Origin: Flavobacterium cupreum
Lineage (GTDB): Bacteria > Bacteroidota > Bacteroidia > Flavobacteriales > Flavobacteriaceae
NCBI RefSeq assembly: GCF_003996965.1
Contig: NZ_QWDM01000008.1
Location: 62,001-126,000, forward strand
DNA length: 64,000 nt
Direction of reading: 5' to 3'
Below the pieces are notes generated by a model, which did no database searches, was not told where the DNA came from, and saw nothing but the letters and a program-made list of their open reading frames with translations. This document shows positions 61,801 through 64,000 of the stretch, piece by piece. A program made the translations under genes and the position numbers. How positions within the stretch are numbered: the stretch's first letter is position 1; every line of letters begins with the position of its first letter.

Positions 61801-63305
61801 TAAAAATAACGGTGACCGCATTAAATACTTTAACAGTAAATAGTGCATTAATTGTTGATCCGGCATTAGGAACGGAATTGATATTTGAAAATAATTCGAG
61901 TTTGATTCAAATGAATAATAATCCAGTTATAAATTCCGGCAATATCACCTACAAGCGTACCGCCAAACAAATCCTTTTGGGAGATTATGTATACTGGTCC
62001 ACACCGGTAAGTCCGCAAAAGTTAATTGATTTGTCTCCATTAACGTTATCGGATAAATACTTTGGTTTCAATGGCGACAACTGGGTTATAACCAATCCGA
62101 ACGATTTTATGATGGTAGGGAAAGGATACATTATTCGCGGACCACAAACCTATTCAAATTCAGTAAGACAAGATTATCCGGGCTCTTTTACAGGTGTTCC
62201 TAACAATGGGACACTGTCCGGTGAGACTATGGCTGCCGGCAAATTCTATTTAATCGGTAATCCATACCCTTCCGGTTTGGATGCTGATCTGTTTTTGGAT
62301 GAAAACTTATTTTTAGACGGAACTATCTATTTTTGGAATCATAACACTCCTGTGGGAACAGCGGCCCAATATCAATATAGCGACGATGATTATGCCAGTT
62401 ATAATACCAGTGGAGGTGTCGGGACATCTGCAAAAAGTTCTCCGGGGCATACAGACAATCCGGCAACAGATGCCGGAGTAAAACCGACAGGCAATATTGC
62501 TGCGGGACAATCTTTTTTTGCACAGGCTACTACTTCCGGAATGGCTACTTTTAATAATACTATGAGAATAGGAGGTGCAAGTAACAATCAGTTCTTTAAA
62601 ACAGCAAACACATCTAAAAATGCAGATTTAGAGAGACATCGCTTGTGGCTTAATATGACAAACGAAGGAGGAGCTTTTAAACAATTGTTAGTAGGTTATA
62701 TCGAAGAAGCCACAAATGGTAACGACAACAGATTCGACGGAATTACGCTGGATGCTAATCCGTATCTCGATTTTTATAGTATCAACGGCACTTACAAATA
62801 TGTGATCCAGGGCCGTGCATTACCTTTTTCAGATACCGATACGGTCCCATTAGGATATCGTTCTGCTATTGTTAGTGATTTTACTATTGCCATAGATGAT
62901 TCAGACGGTGATTTAGTAAATCAGCCTGTTTACGTAGAAGACAAAGTAACGGGAATCGTGCATAACTTACGAGATAGCAATTATACGTTTTCAAGTGCAA
63001 TAGGAACTTTTGATGATCGTTTCATCTTACGCTACACCGGTACATCATTAGGAATCGATGAGTTTGAAAATTCGGGAAAAGAAGTTGTAATAAGTACAAA
63101 AGATAAAGTTATCACCATTAACGCTTCTGAAAAAATGATTAATGAAATTCTTATTTATGATATAACAGGAAATCTTATTTACAGAAAGACAAATCTTAAT
63201 GATCCGGCCTTTCAAATTGTAAATTTGAGATCTCAAAATCAGGTTCTTCTGGTGAAGGTTACGTTAACAGACAATACTGTAAACACTCAGAAAGTTATAT
63301 TTTAA
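58878..63305 (+). CDS. T9SS-secreted glycine-rich repeat protein
   Basis: A 1475-residue exported protein. The hydrophobic signal core lies late (about 35-47, ending SSLAQN) after a charged extension. A glycine-rich domain (about 70-270, with GGAGGGGGAY and GPGGGDGGA) follows, opening with VHAWGAGGAGGG. Then Ig-like regions, four 95-residue tandem repeats (about 459-838, TVNPLPQGSLTANG), a GTLVLSGLP module and from about 1037 the shared T9SS module (YWSTPV, YLIGNPYPSGLDA, IQGRALPF), ending in YDITGNLIYRKT and QKVIF. The role at the surface is inferred as adhesive or structural. Confidence 0.88.
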   Translation: MMKKKLPAFVSLFSMCYFSQRNLHYPEISFFKAKLSALFLFVFASSLAQNISNTYITNTSVFVPPGLSTMTVHAWGAGGAGGGSGVPGGGFGRGGAGGGGGAYATATISVSTLNNTNINAVVGATTTGTTGNGANGASSTITGFESVILAVGGSGGTANTAGGTPTGGTGGQASASIGNPATKASGGNGDPGGTSLLSLLFSSGKGGAGAAPGGGAGGAGIASVVLGVNSVGNPGAGPGGGDGGAMTAGTGGPLAGGAGAHGQIRIDYTCPTYSITGISAANACTSAGTSVVTLTGSAASLPVGTYTVTYNRSNPSGTALTATLTVAVAGTGTFTAVGLTVAGTPAITVTNLAAGPCTSTIGSNNIGNVTVFGPTAGGAVTGTSPICSGATSGLLTLSGHTGTILNWESSVSPFSSWTNINHTTATYTSGPLTATTQFRAIVQNGPCASVASTPVTITVNPLPQGSLTANGPFCAIGAGQLTFTATAGTGPYTIVYKENGGADRTATNVSSGTTFAPFTTPVIASTTYTLVSVTGANTCVRNSAFTLGTATITVNPLPQGSLTANGPFCETGAGQLTFTATAGTGPYTIVYKENGGADRTATNVTSGTPFAPFTTPVIASTTYTLVSVTGANTCVRSSAFTVGSAMITVNPLPQGSLTANGPLCETGAGQLTFTATAGTGPYTIVYKENGGANQTATNVTSGVPFATFTTPVIASTTYTLVSVTGANTCVRSSAFTGSSATITVNSLPQGSLTANGPFCGTGAGQLTFTATAGTGPYTIVYKENGGANQTATNITSGAAFATFTTPVISSTTYTLVSVTGSNSCARSSAFTGGSATITINPIPGTPINSGLTQPTCAIQTGTLVLSGLPNISSYTIVQSGSSANNYTGGSGPDPTTYVVTGLAAGTYSFTVQYAGSCLSPSLSNITVNPLITNTYTTIGGWSNGTPTINQNVVFADNYSVTGDLNSYTCKVNPGVKITVTALNTLTVNSALIVDPALGTELIFENNSSLIQMNNNPVINSGNITYKRTAKQILLGDYVYWSTPVSPQKLIDLSPLTLSDKYFGFNGDNWVITNPNDFMMVGKGYIIRGPQTYSNSVRQDYPGSFTGVPNNGTLSGETMAAGKFYLIGNPYPSGLDADLFLDENLFLDGTIYFWNHNTPVGTAAQYQYSDDDYASYNTSGGVGTSAKSSPGHTDNPATDAGVKPTGNIAAGQSFFAQATTSGMATFNNTMRIGGASNNQFFKTANTSKNADLERHRLWLNMTNEGGAFKQLLVGYIEEATNGNDNRFDGITLDANPYLDFYSINGTYKYVIQGRALPFSDTDTVPLGYRSAIVSDFTIAIDDSDGDLVNQPVYVEDKVTGIVHNLRDSNYTFSSAIGTFDDRFILRYTGTSLGIDEFENSGKEVVISTKDKVITINASEKMINEILIYDITGNLIYRKTNLNDPAFQIVNLRSQNQVLLVKVTLTDNTVNTQKVIF
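60252..61391 (+). repeat. Four tandem 285-bp repeats
   Basis: Units start at 60252, 60537, 60822 and 61107, each exactly 285 bp (95 codons), encoding ITVNPLPQGSLTANGP-type Ig-like domains. Variation between units is mostly silent or confined to a few positions (CAIG, CETG, CGTG; ADRT or ANQT). Confidence 0.95.
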
Positions 63306-63322
63306 ATTTTAAAGAAAGTTAT

Positions 63323-63362
63323 TAAAAAAGCAGTTTTACCCAAAAGTAAAACTGCTTTTTTA
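63323..63362. terminator. Bidirectional terminator between convergent genes
   Basis: Perfect 15-bp stem AAAAAGCAGTTTTAC with its complement, 6-base loop, flanked by A and T runs. Confidence 0.88.
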
Positions 63363-63370
63363 ATAGTGGC

Positions 63371-64000
63371 TTAGAAAGTCCGCTGTAAATTTTGATGCGT
63401 ATTCCGGATTGCCTTTTCATTTTTGTAATCAATCCATTTCTGACCTTTGAATTTTCGCATCATAATATCAAAATGGCGCATAATAAAAACATTATAAAAG
63501 GCCTTTGATAAATTGGTGATGTTTTTTGGGAAAGAACGCAGGCTCATAGAAAACCCGGGAGTCAGGTATTTCATGTAATGCCAGTAACCTTCGGGCATAT
63601 ACAACATTTCACCATGTTTCAGATTAGTAATATAGCCTTCCGCGTTTTTAAGTGCAGGCCATTTTTCGTAATCAGGATTATCAAAATCGATGTCTTCCCT
63701 TGAAATTAGGGCATGTGGCACTTTATACATATATTTTGATTGTTCCGGCGCAAAAAGCATACATTGTTTTTCTCCGTGAAAATGAAAATGTAAAATGTTG
63801 GAATAATCAATATCATAATGCATAAAGACTTTGGAATCCTGTCCTCCAAAGAACAACATTGGCATCTGCCGTACTAATTTCAGGCCTATATCCGGCCATA
63901 AAAAGTCATTGTTCAAAGAGGGCACCTGCTTCATTAAATTATAAAGAAAAATGCGGTAGTTGGTAGGTCTTTGTTCTAAAAGATCAATGTAATCGTTCAT
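63371..64000 (-). CDS. Cupin-like (JmjC-type) domain protein, 5' end outside the window
   Basis: The C-terminal 209 residues of a cupin_8/JmjC-like protein. The iron site is visible: HYDID gives the His and Asp, and GYWHYMKYL gives the distal His; FHFHGEKQCMLFAP and GEMLYMPEG are typical. Such proteins are 2-oxoglutarate/Fe(II) oxygenases, often protein hydroxylases, but the substrate is unknown. The Met at the window edge (MNDYIDLL) is probably internal, since family members of this type have about 80 more residues ahead of this point. Confidence 0.8.
   Translation of the reverse strand: MNDYIDLLEQRPTNYRIFLYNLMKQVPSLNNDFLWPDIGLKLVRQMPMLFFGGQDSKVFMHYDIDYSNILHFHFHGEKQCMLFAPEQSKYMYKVPHALISREDIDFDNPDYEKWPALKNAEGYITNLKHGEMLYMPEGYWHYMKYLTPGFSMSLRSFPKNITNLSKAFYNVFIMRHFDIMMRKFKGQKWIDYKNEKAIRNTHQNLQRTF

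Overview
The window looks like chromosomal DNA of a Bacteroidota bacterium of the Flavobacterium type. The evidence is AT-rich DNA with A/T-rich gene leaders, several good matches to the Bacteroidota promoter element TAnnTTTG, large proteins with type IX secretion (T9SS) C-terminal signals, a SusC-like TonB receptor with a carboxypeptidase-regulatory N-domain, a DUF4270 lipoprotein, atpD-atpC split from the rest of the ATP synthase genes, and an OlsF-type bifunctional acyltransferase. No tRNA, rRNA, CRISPR, prophage, transposase or integrase was seen.

Layout. (1) 1-5.8 kb: divergent olsF-like acyltransferase and exonuclease III, an OmpA-type lipoprotein, a RelE/ParE toxin-antitoxin pair bracketed by repeats, and an aldo/keto reductase. 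(2) 6.0-13.3 kb: an envelope block with a MuiA-family protein, an L,D-transpeptidase-like lipoprotein, a VWA lipoprotein and a SIMPL-domain protein on the minus strand, divergent from a TPR histidine kinase and its LytTR response regulator. (3) 13.5-18.0 kb: a minus-strand operon of an esterase-fold protein, radA and an AsmA-like/GT51 transglycosylase. (4) 18.2-23.8 kb: panC-panD, divergent from a short glycogen-synthase-like gene, a DUF4270 lipoprotein and glmS. (5) 24.2-30.7 kb: surface proteins, a TonB-dependent receptor and an SGNH hydrolase lipoprotein. (6) 30.9-33.6 kb: atpD, atpC and an NmrA-like protein. (7) 33.7-40.8 kb: biotin genes bioF, bioD and bioA plus a ketoacyl synthase, interrupted by a small membrane protein, a TraB/GumN protein, an ECF-type sigma factor and its probable membrane partner. 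(8) 40.9-63.3 kb: five very large T9SS cargo proteins that share a roughly 450-residue C-terminal module, with recX among them. (9) The right edge holds a truncated cupin/JmjC-like gene.

The two strongest observations are these. First, two minus-strand promoters in the envelope block (VWA and SIMPL genes) each carry an 8-bp motif repeated with a 21-bp period, at the same distance (31 and 52 bp) upstream of a TAnnTTTG element. The copies are exact at one promoter; at the other one copy is exact and the other degenerate. This geometry suits a LytTR regulator, and one is encoded next door, so the block may be an undescribed envelope-response regulon. Second, two T9SS adhesin genes facing each other carry an inverted, almost identical 1371-bp tract (40926-42296 and 52942-54312) with a sharp left boundary. 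This points to recent gene conversion, and the tract is a substrate for inversion of the 10.6 kb between the copies.

Many intergenic spaces hold inverted pairs of short iterated motifs, including one of about 30 bp per arm between atpD and atpC that ends three bases before the atpC start codon. All functional statements are from reading the sequence; no database search was run.
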